Source: Crocinitomicaceae bacterium
Lineage (GTDB): Bacteria; Bacteroidota; Bacteroidia; Flavobacteriales_D; Crocinitomicaceae
Length of the DNA stretch: 64,000 bases
Direction: 5' to 3'
Assembly (NCBI GenBank): GCA_022447665.1
Contig: JAKVAQ010000015.1
Span: 1-64,000, forward strand
Shown one piece after another: positions 53,950 through 63,084 of the stretch. The notes below the pieces were generated by a model. The model did no database searches. It saw only the letters and a list, made by a program, of their open reading frames with translations, and was not told where the DNA came from. Positions within the stretch are counted from its first letter, which is position 1; each line of letters starts with the position of its first letter. Made by a program: the position numbers and the translations under genes.

Positions 53950-55626
53950 TTATTGAACAGTGAACTTTACGATTTGTTCGCTATTACCTTCTTTTATTTT
54001 GGCAATGTAAAGTCCGCTTTCCAATTCTGTTACGTCTAACACTCCGTTAGACCCTATGATTTGTGTACTAACTACCGCACCTGTCGTGTTGAATAAGGTT
54101 ACAGACGCGCTATTTTGAATTCCACTAATATTGATTACATCAGTAGCTGGGTTCGGGAAAACTCCAAAGTTTACAGCCATTTCTTCGATTGAAGCAAATG
54201 CTACTGGTAATTCTACCATTGCTCCTCCCGCTGGAAGTGCAACCCATAATCCGAATGCTGGTCCATCAGAGTTTACTGTTGGATCAACGAATCCACTTGC
54301 ACATACAACGATTGCAGCGTCAGTTAATCCTAATGTTGCTAATGGAGCAGAATATGAGAATAATACTGAAGATCCCATATCATCTTTTACTTGGATGATG
54401 TAATCTGCAGTTGCTAATTCTAAATAATCAGCGTCGAATTCTCCGTATGAAATATTGTCTACTAAGTTTCCAGCTGTTGCTTCATCAATATCTACTGTTG
54501 GAGCATCTGTACTTCCGTGGTATACTAATACGTCAGTGTTTCCAGTTGTAGAAGCACCTTCTCTACCCATTGCGAATACGTCAAGAGCAAATCCTACTGA
54601 AGGAGAATATCCCATAGTACTAACTTGACCGTTTGCAATAGCTACATAAGTTTCGTTTGAAGCTAATGTAACAGGAATTGCAAATAAAGTATCATCAGCA
54701 TCTGTACTACCTGCAAGAGCGAAACCGATCATGTGATCAACTTCTGACAAAACTGGTACATAAGCACTAGCATTTCTGAAAGAGAACGCTGGTAATAATA
54801 GTTCATCATTTAAATAAACATCTACAGAAGCTACAGCAGCGTCAGCAGAGTTGTGAATCACCTGAAGTTTAGCTTCAGATTCTGGTAATTCAATTAAGTC
54901 ACCACCTTCCGGTAAAGCAACCCATAAACCGAATTCTTCACCGTCATCATTAACTGACGGATCTAAGAATCCACTTGCTAGAACTACGATTGCTGAATCA
55001 GCTAAACCTAATGTAGCTAATGGAGCTTGGTAACTTTTAACTACATCACCACCAGTAGTTGTAACGTTTAATGTGTAATCAGCATTTGCTAGTTCTAGGT
55101 AATCATCATCGAATTCACTCCATGAAATTGCTGGAACAATAGTTCCTGCTCCTACCGCATCAATATTAACAGTTGGTGCATCAGTTGCTCCGTGGAATAC
55201 TAATACGTCAGTTTCACCTGCTTCAGCTGATTCTTCACGACCATATGCTGCTACATATAAATTAAACGGGGCAGCAGTTGATGCTGGAGAATAATCAGAA
55301 CCAGTTGTATAAATTCCATTTGCAACCACTACATATGTCATACCTGCTGTAAAAGTAACAGGAACAGTAGCGAAAGCGTCTGAAGCCATTGTTGAACCTG
55401 GTCCAGCGATTCCAACTGTGATTGGAACGCCTGCTGGTAAGTCCTGATATGGAGTAGCTGTTCTAAATTCAAAGTCATCTTCTAAAAGATCTGAATTTGC
55501 CCAGATATCTACAGTCTCTGCCGCTGCATCTGCTGAGTTGTGGATGATTTGCACTCGTGCAGTTTGCGCCGAGGCTAGATTAGCCGCTCCTAAAAGGGCT
55601 AATAATGATAGAGTAACTTTTTTCAT
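53950..55626 (-). CDS. DUF4397 tandem-domain secreted protein with T9SS domain
   Basis: 558 residues, signal peptide ending NLASAQ. Two long homologous units (about 22-255 and 256-480), each starting QxIHNSADAA (DUF4397) and each containing an inner echo, HGATDAPTVNID and HGSTDAPTVDID. So four related half-units. The last about 75 residues (VNFGVFPNPATDVINISG...LESGLYIAKIKEGN) are the type A sorting domain. DUF4397 domains are surface beta-sandwiches of unknown function. A 24-bp near-perfect palindrome lies 27 nt upstream of the ATG. Confidence 0.9.
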   Translation of the reverse strand: MKKVTLSLLALLGAANLASAQTARVQIIHNSADAAAETVDIWANSDLLEDDFEFRTATPYQDLPAGVPITVGIAGPGSTMASDAFATVPVTFTAGMTYVVVANGIYTTGSDYSPASTAAPFNLYVAAYGREESAEAGETDVLVFHGATDAPTVNIDAVGAGTIVPAISWSEFDDDYLELANADYTLNVTTTGGDVVKSYQAPLATLGLADSAIVVLASGFLDPSVNDDGEEFGLWVALPEGGDLIELPESEAKLQVIHNSADAAVASVDVYLNDELLLPAFSFRNASAYVPVLSEVDHMIGFALAGSTDADDTLFAIPVTLASNETYVAIANGQVSTMGYSPSVGFALDVFAMGREGASTTGNTDVLVYHGSTDAPTVDIDEATAGNLVDNISYGEFDADYLELATADYIIQVKDDMGSSVLFSYSAPLATLGLTDAAIVVCASGFVDPTVNSDGPAFGLWVALPAGGAMVELPVAFASIEEMAVNFGVFPNPATDVINISGIQNSASVTLFNTTGAVVSTQIIGSNGVLDVTELESGLYIAKIKEGNSEQIVKFTVQ

Positions 55627-55652
55627 AATGTAAAATTTTTGTTTACGCCTTC

Positions 55653-55676
55653 AATAACATGTTGCAACATATTATT
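55653..55676. promoter_or_regulatory. 24-bp near-perfect palindrome upstream of the DUF4397 gene
   Basis: AATAA-C-ATGTTGCAACAT-A-TTATT: the central 12 bp are perfectly palindromic and the flanking 5-bp arms match too, with a single mismatch pair. It lies 27 nt before the ATG at 55626, a typical operator position. Confidence 0.5.
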
Positions 55677-55731
55677 GTTTAACGAAACATATAAAAAAGT
55701 TAAATAAACAGTCTAATTAACTGATAATCAT

Positions 55732-56478
55732 CTATATAAATTTGTTCAAAAGTTCTGTTTTTTTCGAGATTTTGTGCAAGTGAGCATTGGTTCTGAGCTC
55801 ATTTATAGAATCTAAATGACGCATATGATGACAATCACTGCCAATTACTTCAATCCAATTACGATTAATTAAATCTTGCCCCATTTTTTTCACCTGAGGC
55901 CCATATTGACCCGATAGAGAATTAATATTTAGTTGAAAATTTGTACCTCTATTTCTTAAGTCTTCTAGCGTATCCCATTCATTAAAATAGAAGGGATATC
56001 GTTCAACGTGAGCAAGTATTGGTTTATACCCTCCCGTTATTAAGCTAAAGATTACTTCTTTAATTCGTGTGGGTGGATTTTGAAAGGATAGCTCAAAGAG
56101 GATATAGTTATCTCCGAAAGTTAATAAGTTGTTTTTGGCAATAAGGTCTTCGAAATAATCATCCAAATAATATTCTGCTGCCGCTTCAATTTCAATTTCT
56201 AACCCTTCTTTTTCAATTGCTGATTTCACTTCTGCTAGTCCCGACAGAATAATTTCTGGCGTGTTTCTGTAAAAATCACTCATCACGTGAGGAGTAGTGA
56301 TTACCTTAGAGTATCCCAACTCTTGAAACCTTTTAAGCAGTGCAATTGATTCCTCCAAAGATTTAGAACCGTCATCAATACCAGGTATAAGATGGCTATG
56401 CAAATCAGTTTTTAAAACGCTCAAGTCAAGAGGTTCAAGTTTGGGTTCTGATTTGAATATGCGTTTAAAGAAGTTCAT
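55732..56478 (-). CDS. CpsB/CapC-type PHP phosphatase
   Basis: 248 residues. PHP-domain metal motifs: TDLHSHLIPGIDDG near 22-35, ITTPHVMSDFY near 65, PILAHVERYPFYF near 150 and GSDCHHMRH near 215. Proteins of this family in Gram-positive bacteria are tyrosine phosphatases that control capsule synthesis; in Bacteroidota they are common and may act on exopolysaccharide assembly kinases. No capsule genes are adjacent, so its target is uncertain. Confidence 0.88.
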   Translation of the reverse strand: MNFFKRIFKSEPKLEPLDLSVLKTDLHSHLIPGIDDGSKSLEESIALLKRFQELGYSKVITTPHVMSDFYRNTPEIILSGLAEVKSAIEKEGLEIEIEAAAEYYLDDYFEDLIAKNNLLTFGDNYILFELSFQNPPTRIKEVIFSLITGGYKPILAHVERYPFYFNEWDTLEDLRNRGTNFQLNINSLSGQYGPQVKKMGQDLINRNWIEVIGSDCHHMRHLDSINELRTNAHLHKISKKTELLNKFI

Positions 56479-56524
56479 TTGTGTAAATTTACGCTTTCAC
56501 TTGCTATTCTGAAAACAAATAAGA

Positions 56525-57598
56525 ATGAACAAAGCATTAATTTTCCTTTTTTTTACGAGCACTCTTTCTTTTGCTCAGAACAATTTAACTCTTGATTATT
56601 CAACTGCTGAGAAGTTCTCTGCCTTACCGCTTGAATGTATTGAAGTAGAGTATCCCAATAAGCTAGGGCAAGTTCTAGAAAATGATAATCAACTTCAATC
56701 TCCCAAAGATTTACATCCAATTTTTTATGGCTGCTTTGACTGGCACTCTTCGGTTCACGGTCATTGGCTATTGATTTCAGTACTAAATAAATTTCCTGAT
56801 ACTGACTTAGCAAAAAAGATCAAGCCTTTAATGGAAAAGCAGTTTACGGTCTCTAATGTGCAAAAAGAACTTCTTTATTTCCAACCAAAGCTGAATAAGA
56901 GTTTTGAAAGGACTTATGGTTGGGCTTGGCTATTAAAATTGCAGTTAGAAATGTTGTTGAGCAAGGATGACGATGTTCTTAGATGGGCTAAAAATTTACA
57001 ATCCTTAGTAGATCAGATTGAAGCCTCATATATGGAGTTTTTGCCAAAAATGGTTTACCCTATTCGAGTAGGTGAGCATACAAACACCGCTTTTGGACTC
57101 AGTTTAGCTCTCGATTATTCACGAATTACAGGTCACAAGGATTTTGAAAAAGTAATTCAAACTTCAGCTATGAATTTCTATGCAGAGGACAAAGGATGCC
57201 CAATTACATGGGAACCGAGTGGATTTGATTTTATTTCTCCTTGTTTGCAAGAGGCAGAGCTAATGAGTAAAATAATGTCAGAAAAAGATTTTCAAAAATG
57301 GTTTAAGGAATTCATGCCATGTGTATTTGAGAAAAATTTTGACCTATCTCCAGGTCAGGTAATTGACAGAACGGATGGCAAATTAGTCCACCTTGATGGT
57401 TTGAATTTTTCGAGAGCATGGTGTTTATATGGTATAGCCACAAAGCTACCTAAGCAAAAAGAATTACTTGTAGGTATTGGGGATAAGCATATTGAAGCTT
57501 CTATGGATGAGGTAGTAAACAGTGATTACATGGGGTCTCACTGGTTAGCTAGTTTCCTTGTGTATGCTTTAACTGAGCGTGAAGAAGTTAAAAATTAA
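56525..57598 (+). CDS. DUF2891 family protein, secreted
   Basis: 357 residues with a signal peptide (MNKALIFLFFTSTLSFA). The DUF2891 domain fills the mature part: LHPIFYGCFDWHSSVHGHWLL near residue 65, YGWAWLLKLQLEM near 120, RVGEHTNTAFGLSLALDY near 182 and DYMGSHWLASFLVYALT at the end. The helical layout is that of an (alpha/alpha) barrel like glycoside enzymes, but its activity is not known. It converges with the cysteine desulfurase gene with a 4-nt overlap of the 3' ends. Confidence 0.9.
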   Translation: MNKALIFLFFTSTLSFAQNNLTLDYSTAEKFSALPLECIEVEYPNKLGQVLENDNQLQSPKDLHPIFYGCFDWHSSVHGHWLLISVLNKFPDTDLAKKIKPLMEKQFTVSNVQKELLYFQPKLNKSFERTYGWAWLLKLQLEMLLSKDDDVLRWAKNLQSLVDQIEASYMEFLPKMVYPIRVGEHTNTAFGLSLALDYSRITGHKDFEKVIQTSAMNFYAEDKGCPITWEPSGFDFISPCLQEAELMSKIMSEKDFQKWFKEFMPCVFEKNFDLSPGQVIDRTDGKLVHLDGLNFSRAWCLYGIATKLPKQKELLVGIGDKHIEASMDEVVNSDYMGSHWLASFLVYALTEREEVKN

Positions 57599-58734
57599 GC
57601 AGTAACGTTCTGTTCTACTACAAGCTTTACAACTTTTGAGAGAGCAAAATCAATGTCTTCTTTAGTTGTGTAGCGGCTAAAAGAAAAACGAACATTAGGT
57701 CTATTGGTGTCCGCATCAATTCCTCTCAAAACGTGTGATCCGGTATTTGAACCAGAAGTACAAGCACTACCTCCAGAACAAGCAACCCCTTCAATATCCA
57801 TTAAGAAAAGGAACATAGATTTGTTTTCAAAGTCTGGTAAACAAACATTCAGAACGGTGTATAAACTTTTGTTAGGATCAGTTTCTCCATGAAAATTAAC
57901 GCCAGGAACTTGCTCTTTCAATTGAGCAATCATGTATTGCTTTAGTTCAGAAACATGTTTTTCATGACCTTCTACGTCTTCATAGGCCAAATCCATAGCT
58001 GCATTCAATCCAGCAATACCTGAAATGTTTTCTGTTCCTCCACGTTTTCCTCTTTCTTGAGATCCACCTTGAATAATAGGATTTACATTTAAACCTTTAT
58101 TAACGTATAAGAAACCAATTCCTTTTGGTCCATGAAACTTATGCGCTGAACAAGTAATGAAGTCACAACCCATTTCTTTTACATCCATGTTATAATGTCC
58201 CATAGTCTGAACCGTGTCGGAATGAAAGTAAGCATTATACTTTCTGCAAAGCTCGCTCACCCTTTTAATGTCGAGCAAAGTTCCAATTTCATTATTGGCG
58301 TGCATTAAAGAGACTAGGGTAGGTTTACCATCTTTCAGTAACTCTTCTAGTTGAATGTAATCTGGATTTCCTTTTTTACATAAGTTAAGCGCTACAAACT
58401 CAGTTTCTGCGTGAGCATCGATAGTATGGCCAACGGCATGATGCTCAATACTTGTAGAAATAATTCTTGTTACACCAAGGTCCTTTACAGCAGAATTAAT
58501 GGCCATATTATCGGCCTCAGTACCTCCCGATGTAAAAATTATTTCTGCGGGAGCTGCATTTATGTGAGCACCAATATTTCTCCTCGCGTTTTCAATAATG
58601 GCTTTCGCCTCTCTTCCGAACCTGTGAGTTGAAGATGGGTTTCCAAAGTTATTGGTAAGTACATCAGTCATTGCCTTAATAACTTCAGGCGCCATTGGTG
58701 TAGTGGCAGCATTATCTAAGTAAACGCGTTGCAT
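57595..58734 (-). CDS. cysteine desulfurase (IscS/NifS family)
   Basis: 379 residues. PLP-enzyme features: N-terminal VYLDNAATTPMAPEV, SGGTEADNMAI, HSDTVQTMGH, the PLP lysine Lys199 in SAHKFHGPKG, and the catalytic cysteine Cys325 in GGSACTSGSN. It removes sulfur from L-cysteine for Fe-S clusters or tRNA thiolation. No Fe-S scaffold gene is adjacent, so iscS versus tRNA-dedicated role is not decided. A promoter with TTG and TATTTTTG at proper spacing lies upstream. Confidence 0.92.
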   Translation of the reverse strand: MQRVYLDNAATTPMAPEVIKAMTDVLTNNFGNPSSTHRFGREAKAIIENARRNIGAHINAAPAEIIFTSGGTEADNMAINSAVKDLGVTRIISTSIEHHAVGHTIDAHAETEFVALNLCKKGNPDYIQLEELLKDGKPTLVSLMHANNEIGTLLDIKRVSELCRKYNAYFHSDTVQTMGHYNMDVKEMGCDFITCSAHKFHGPKGIGFLYVNKGLNVNPIIQGGSQERGKRGGTENISGIAGLNAAMDLAYEDVEGHEKHVSELKQYMIAQLKEQVPGVNFHGETDPNKSLYTVLNVCLPDFENKSMFLFLMDIEGVACSGGSACTSGSNTGSHVLRGIDADTNRPNVRFSFSRYTTKEDIDFALSKVVKLVVEQNVTA

Positions 58735-58750
58735 GGGACAGATTTTTCAG

Positions 58751-58781
58751 CAAAAATAGCTCAAATAATGAGAAAATTCAA
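58751..58781 (-). promoter_or_regulatory. promoter of the cysteine desulfurase gene
   Basis: On the minus strand: TTG (58781-58779), 20-nt spacer, TATTTTTG (58758-58751), 16 nt before the ATG at 58734. Both consensus elements are present. Confidence 0.6.
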
Positions 58782-58838
58782 GTGAATTTAACGGGTAAAT
58801 GATCTTAAATAATTCGTGTTGAGAATCCAAGAAAGGTG

Positions 58839-59864
58839 TTACTCACGAGGTCTAAATAGACTAATTTTTTGCAAGAGTCTATCGAAGACATAGTATTGAG
58901 CAACAACTACTTCTCCATCATTTAGAACTAACCAGAGTCTATCTCTATCCCATTTTAAAGGAGTACCATCGAGATCCATTTTATAATAGTCCATCCACTT
59001 TTTATAACAAGCTACTCGGTTTCTTTCACCATTTTTTAGCGTTACATCGATTATGGTTTGAGGTTTTTCTTTTCTTAGAGAATCCATTTGTCTTTCATCT
59101 AATATGTAATTCGGATGTTCGAAGTGGATTTTTTTATAGCCCAAAAGGTAATTTCTTACAGATGCAGTATCAAAGTGAGGAACATTATTTGGCCCATTGT
59201 ATAACTGGAACTTATTTTGGTCTAAGGCTTGAATAATGAATGAATTTTGTGCACTATCCGTGTATGTAATGGATACCGATTGGATGTTTTCAGGACGGTA
59301 ATCAAATACATTCGTACAAACGAATTCTCTAGGATCGGTGATGAATCGTGTTTTTAAACTCCCATGCATTGTAGGTAAATACATAATGAAAGGCTCTGGA
59401 GATTTTCCTTTTACAGGATCCTTAAGTAACATGTATGTACCGTAATGATCTGGTGTAGGATTTCCGATATACCAAGTTTTAGCGAGTTCTCCTTTTAAAT
59501 AGATTTCTACTTTTTTATGGTGAACCGTGATGTTTTTATTTACCGTCTCAATAGCATTTTTTGGAACAGGCCCCTTTACCTTAATGTGTCTTATGGTTTC
59601 AAGCATGGTTTGCACTAAATGTTGTTGTATACATTCAGCCTCTTCGCTCACCCATACTGATCCTTCTCGTTTAATCCTTACTTCTCCGCCATAGGTATCC
59701 GATAGAATGATCTTATCAATATTGGCAGTGTCTTCAACTGCGAAGTCAGATAATGCTTCGTTTGATAAGGATGAATTTTCCTTGGATGAATTTAATTGAA
59801 TAGCAAGGATTACAAGTCCACCAAGGACGAGTAATATTAAAATTGTCTTGAGGTTCTTTTTCAT
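58839..59864 (-). CDS. DUF4340 family protein, gliding ABC-operon accessory
   Basis: 341 residues. One N-terminal membrane helix (about 7-24), then periplasmic beta-sheet DUF4340 units: DKIILSDTYGGEVRIKREGSVWV, ENIQSVSITYTDSAQNSFIIQ, and LWLVLNDGEVVVAQYYVFDRLL. DUF4340 proteins accompany GldF/GldG-like ABC transporters with an auxiliary substrate domain. It is separated by 2 nt from gldG, so it is co-transcribed with gldFG. Function unknown. Confidence 0.85.
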   Translation of the reverse strand: MKKNLKTILILLVLGGLVILAIQLNSSKENSSLSNEALSDFAVEDTANIDKIILSDTYGGEVRIKREGSVWVSEEAECIQQHLVQTMLETIRHIKVKGPVPKNAIETVNKNITVHHKKVEIYLKGELAKTWYIGNPTPDHYGTYMLLKDPVKGKSPEPFIMYLPTMHGSLKTRFITDPREFVCTNVFDYRPENIQSVSITYTDSAQNSFIIQALDQNKFQLYNGPNNVPHFDTASVRNYLLGYKKIHFEHPNYILDERQMDSLRKEKPQTIIDVTLKNGERNRVACYKKWMDYYKMDLDGTPLKWDRDRLWLVLNDGEVVVAQYYVFDRLLQKISLFRPRE

Positions 59865-59866
59865 AA

Positions 59867-61615
59867 TTAATTTTTGGCGTACTTCATTCTACGCATTATT
59901 ATTTGAAAAAGGGCTAGAAGTAGGATTGCAAGAAGTGGAACAAAAATATTGATGAAAGACCACATTGTGCGTTCCTCAACAATCTTTTTAGTGTTCAACA
60001 TTCTAAAAGATATTGTCTTCGATCTAAGGTCAAGTAGACTATTGTCGCCTAATAAATAATCCATCGAATTCAGAATGAAATCTAGGTTGCTGTATTGCTT
60101 TCTTGGAATTTGATTTTGTGGAATGAAATGCTCATAGTCAATGGGAAGTGGGTATGGCACTAATTGATCCCCATTTTTTCTTGAGTCAACTAAATTTTGA
60201 ATGATATCACCATCCGAAACCACCATCATTCTATTGTAATCTGACTTAAACTTGGTTTCGAAATCGGGCGAATTTAAAAATGCATCTGAAATAATATGTT
60301 CAAACGGACTTGAGAATCGTCCTTCTAACAATACAGCAACTGGGTAGGAGCCATTTTGAGGATTGTTAAAATCAGGCTTTTGGTTAGCTTCAGGCACCGC
60401 CACGTTGAAACTAATACGCGCTGGTGATTTGTAATAGATGGAATTAGGTGAGGTTCTTAAAATTACTGTTTTGCTCACTGCTGTATCACTTTCATTTACT
60501 GGGTCAGCAGTAGAAGCATAATTCCCACGAATAGGGTCGAGGTTGCTCGTAATTAAGTGTTTTTCTGGTTGAAACTTAGGTGTAAAATACCAAGGGAAGA
60601 AGTTGTCAAAGAAGGGTAAATATACGGGTCCGCAATTCTCATCCAAAACCATATTTGTATTTAATCGAACTCCGTACTTGTAGATCATGTCTTTTTCAAT
60701 GTTCAAGTCTTTTGGAAGTCCAAATGTCAAACCACTTGAATAAAGAGAGTCAAGATTTGGATCCATTGGATCGATGAACCACATTACACGGCCACCATTC
60801 ATAATGAATTGGTCAATCACAAATTTGTCTTTTTCATTAAAGCGTTCAGTGGGTTTGGCAACAATCAGAGCATCGAACTCCTCTAGAGCGCTTATTTGTC
60901 CGTCAATAGTAACGTTATCAACTGAATAATGCTTCGCAAGACCTTGGCGCGCGTCAAATGTTTGATAATCATTTAACTCACCATGGCCTTGAAGAAAGCC
61001 AATACTCTTTTTTTCTTTTGTAGTTACTCGTCTTATGGCATCAATGATTTTATACTCTAATGAATTGATTACTCCGTCGGCAAGATTTCTTGTGTCTTCT
61101 CCATCAACAATACTCGACTTATTCAAAAACTGTATATAATCAACTGTAGAGCCTTGGTACTCAATTAAAGCTCCCGGCCAAAAAATTCTTTCTTGAATTC
61201 CATTGTTTTCTATTACGCTTACAGTAGTTGGTCGTAATCCATCGTCGTGTAAACCTTTCTGAACCTCATAGTTGAACTCCTCATCCTCGTCACCATTCGG
61301 ATCAATAAACTCATATTGAATTTTATCACCAGCGTAAACAATGAACTCATCTAGTTTTTCCTGAATCGCGTTTCGAATCTTTTTTAAGTCAGCGGGTAAG
61401 TCACCATCTAAATAAATCCTAAAATAGATGCGATCATTAAAACGCTCATCATCTTGCAACATTTCTTTCGTAGACTCAGAAAGAGAATAACGATCATCCT
61501 CCGTCATATCGAACCTCCCGAACATGAACGACATAATGTAGTTCACCACAAAGATGATGGCTACAATTCCAGCAAAGTTTATGATGTCTCTTTTATATGT
61601 AGATGACTTTTTCAT
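59867..61615 (-). CDS. gldG: gliding motility ABC transporter auxiliary protein GldG
   Basis: 582 residues. A short N-terminal membrane helix (about 12-31, FAGIVAIIFVVNYIMSFMF), a large periplasmic domain with the ABC-type uncharacterised transporter motif (SIGFLQGHGELNDYQ, DALIVAKPTERFNEKDKFVIDQFIMNGGRVMWFIDPM), and a C-terminal membrane helix (IFVPLLAILLLALFQIIMRR). Together with GldF and the ATPase GldA (not in this window) it forms the gliding transporter. It lies 1 nt from gldF. Confidence 0.9.
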   Translation of the reverse strand: MKKSSTYKRDIINFAGIVAIIFVVNYIMSFMFGRFDMTEDDRYSLSESTKEMLQDDERFNDRIYFRIYLDGDLPADLKKIRNAIQEKLDEFIVYAGDKIQYEFIDPNGDEDEEFNYEVQKGLHDDGLRPTTVSVIENNGIQERIFWPGALIEYQGSTVDYIQFLNKSSIVDGEDTRNLADGVINSLEYKIIDAIRRVTTKEKKSIGFLQGHGELNDYQTFDARQGLAKHYSVDNVTIDGQISALEEFDALIVAKPTERFNEKDKFVIDQFIMNGGRVMWFIDPMDPNLDSLYSSGLTFGLPKDLNIEKDMIYKYGVRLNTNMVLDENCGPVYLPFFDNFFPWYFTPKFQPEKHLITSNLDPIRGNYASTADPVNESDTAVSKTVILRTSPNSIYYKSPARISFNVAVPEANQKPDFNNPQNGSYPVAVLLEGRFSSPFEHIISDAFLNSPDFETKFKSDYNRMMVVSDGDIIQNLVDSRKNGDQLVPYPLPIDYEHFIPQNQIPRKQYSNLDFILNSMDYLLGDNSLLDLRSKTISFRMLNTKKIVEERTMWSFINIFVPLLAILLLALFQIIMRRMKYAKN

Positions 61616-61616
61616 A

Positions 61617-62348
61617 CTACCACTTTCTTGAGCGTAAAACTAAATTGGTTGACATTATAAAAACTACGATAAAAGAAATAAAATATACTAAGTCTCTCGT
61701 ATCTATTACCCCACGTTGTATAGATTCATAATGCTCCATTATTCCAATGTTTCTGAACACAATGTCCAAACCTCCAAATTGGCTATAAACCGCCAACATA
61801 TCTAATCCTAAAAACAAGAACCAGCAAAAGAACACTGAAATAATGAATGCTACAATTTGGCTCGTTGTGATACTCGAAGCAAAAATCCCTACGGCTACCA
61901 AACAAGCCCCTACAAGTAATAAACCAATGTAAGAGGTGAATGTTGCACCATCGTCCACAATACCAACAGGTTCTCCCAATAAGTGAACAGTTAGGTAATA
62001 AATAAGAGTAGGTAAAATTGAGATTAAAACCAGCGTTACACCAGCTAGGTACTTTGCTAAAATAATAGTCAAGTCACTTACAGGTTTTGTGAAGAGTAAT
62101 TCTATTGTACCGGTTCTCTTCTCCTCAGAAAAAGAACGCATGGTAATCGCAGGTATTAAGATGATCAGGATAATTGGGCTAATTCCAAAAAAAGCACGTA
62201 GGTCGGCTACGCCACCATCTAAAATGTTGGTTTCATAAGCGAATACCCATAAGAATAAGCTATTAAGTACAAGGAAAATACCGATAAAAATATACCCGAT
62301 AATTGAACTTAAAAAACTGCGGAGCTCCTTTAAATAGAGTGCTTTCAT
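61617..62348 (-). CDS. gldF: gliding motility ABC transporter permease GldF
   Basis: 243 residues with six membrane helices. The ABC2-type permease motif ELRSFLSSIIGYIFIGIFLVLNSLFLW is at the N-terminus and PAITMRSFSEEKRTGTIELLFTKPVSDLTIILAKYLAG near residue 75, the coupling helix region. GldF is required for gliding in Flavobacterium johnsoniae; loss prevents movement. A promoter TAnnTTTG lies 10 nt upstream of the ATG, giving a short leader. Confidence 0.92.
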   Translation of the reverse strand: MKALYLKELRSFLSSIIGYIFIGIFLVLNSLFLWVFAYETNILDGGVADLRAFFGISPIILIILIPAITMRSFSEEKRTGTIELLFTKPVSDLTIILAKYLAGVTLVLISILPTLIYYLTVHLLGEPVGIVDDGATFTSYIGLLLVGACLVAVGIFASSITTSQIVAFIISVFFCWFLFLGLDMLAVYSQFGGLDIVFRNIGIMEHYESIQRGVIDTRDLVYFISFIVVFIMSTNLVLRSRKW

Positions 62349-62358
62349 AATCTAACTT

Positions 62359-62366
62359 CAAAAATA
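62359..62366 (-). promoter_or_regulatory. -7 promoter element of gldF
   Basis: On the minus strand TATTTTTG, 10 nt before the ATG; a TTTG lies 23 nt further upstream at 62393-62390, slightly long for a -33 box. Confidence 0.5.
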
Positions 62367-62547
62367 ACGGTTATGGATCGTTTGGTTAACAAATTGCCAT
62401 CAATTTTTATTCATATTTTAATGTGTCTAAGTTCTAAGGGAGTTCGAGGAAATCCGAGATTCTCCGCTTTAAGGTGATTGAGAATGATATCTTAACTTCG
62501 TTACTCGTCCAAACCCTCATTCAAAAATCTAGTTCAAAATTTGCTAA

Positions 62548-62575
62548 TTGAACAATGCGATTTGTGATATCTTTG
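62548..62575 (+). promoter_or_regulatory. promoter of the DUF4293 gene (near-leaderless)
   Basis: TTG (62548-62550), 17-nt spacer, TATCTTTG (62568-62575), then the ATG only 4 nt later at 62580. Transcription should start at or within a few bases of the start codon. Confidence 0.65.
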
Positions 62576-62579
62576 CGTT

Positions 62580-63083
62580 ATGATTCAACGTATTCAAACA
62601 ATTTATTTAGGATTAGCATTTGTATGTATGGTGCTACTCTTAGTTTTTCCCATTTTTTCCATTTCAATTACGAGTGAAATTGTAGAAGACTCGAGCGCAG
62701 TATTTGGTCCGTATGGCATCATGTCTGCAGAAGGTAGTCAAGATGAATTTCCAATGTATCTGGTGTATATATCGCTATCCCTAATTACGTTGATGGGTAT
62801 TCTTATGTTTAAGAATAGAAAAAGGCAATTGGCCATTACCCGCTTTAATTTTATTCTTCACCTAATTTTAGTTTTTGTGGTATATGCGGTTTATTTCTTG
62901 GGAAGAAGTGGATTGGAAGAAGGTCTGAAAGAAAAAGATCCTTTATTGGCCGATATTCAGGTGAAATTTGGCATGGATGTTGGCTTTTTTTTGGTAATAC
63001 CGGCGATGGTTTTTGTTTACCTGGCCATTCGCGGAATCAAAACCGACATTAAGTTAACTCAAATGACAGAGAGGTTACGTTAG
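62580..63083 (+). CDS. DUF4293 membrane protein
   Basis: 167 residues with four membrane helices (about 7-27, 60-77, 86-105, 135-155). The opening MIQRIQTIYLGLAFVCM is the family signature. DUF4293 is restricted to Bacteroidota and of unknown function. It has no ribosome binding site if the promoter at 62548-62575 is used. The ABC-F gene begins 1 nt after its stop and is likely co-transcribed. Confidence 0.9.
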   Translation: MIQRIQTIYLGLAFVCMVLLLVFPIFSISITSEIVEDSSAVFGPYGIMSAEGSQDEFPMYLVYISLSLITLMGILMFKNRKRQLAITRFNFILHLILVFVVYAVYFLGRSGLEEGLKEKDPLLADIQVKFGMDVGFFLVIPAMVFVYLAIRGIKTDIKLTQMTERLR

Positions 63084-63084
63084 T

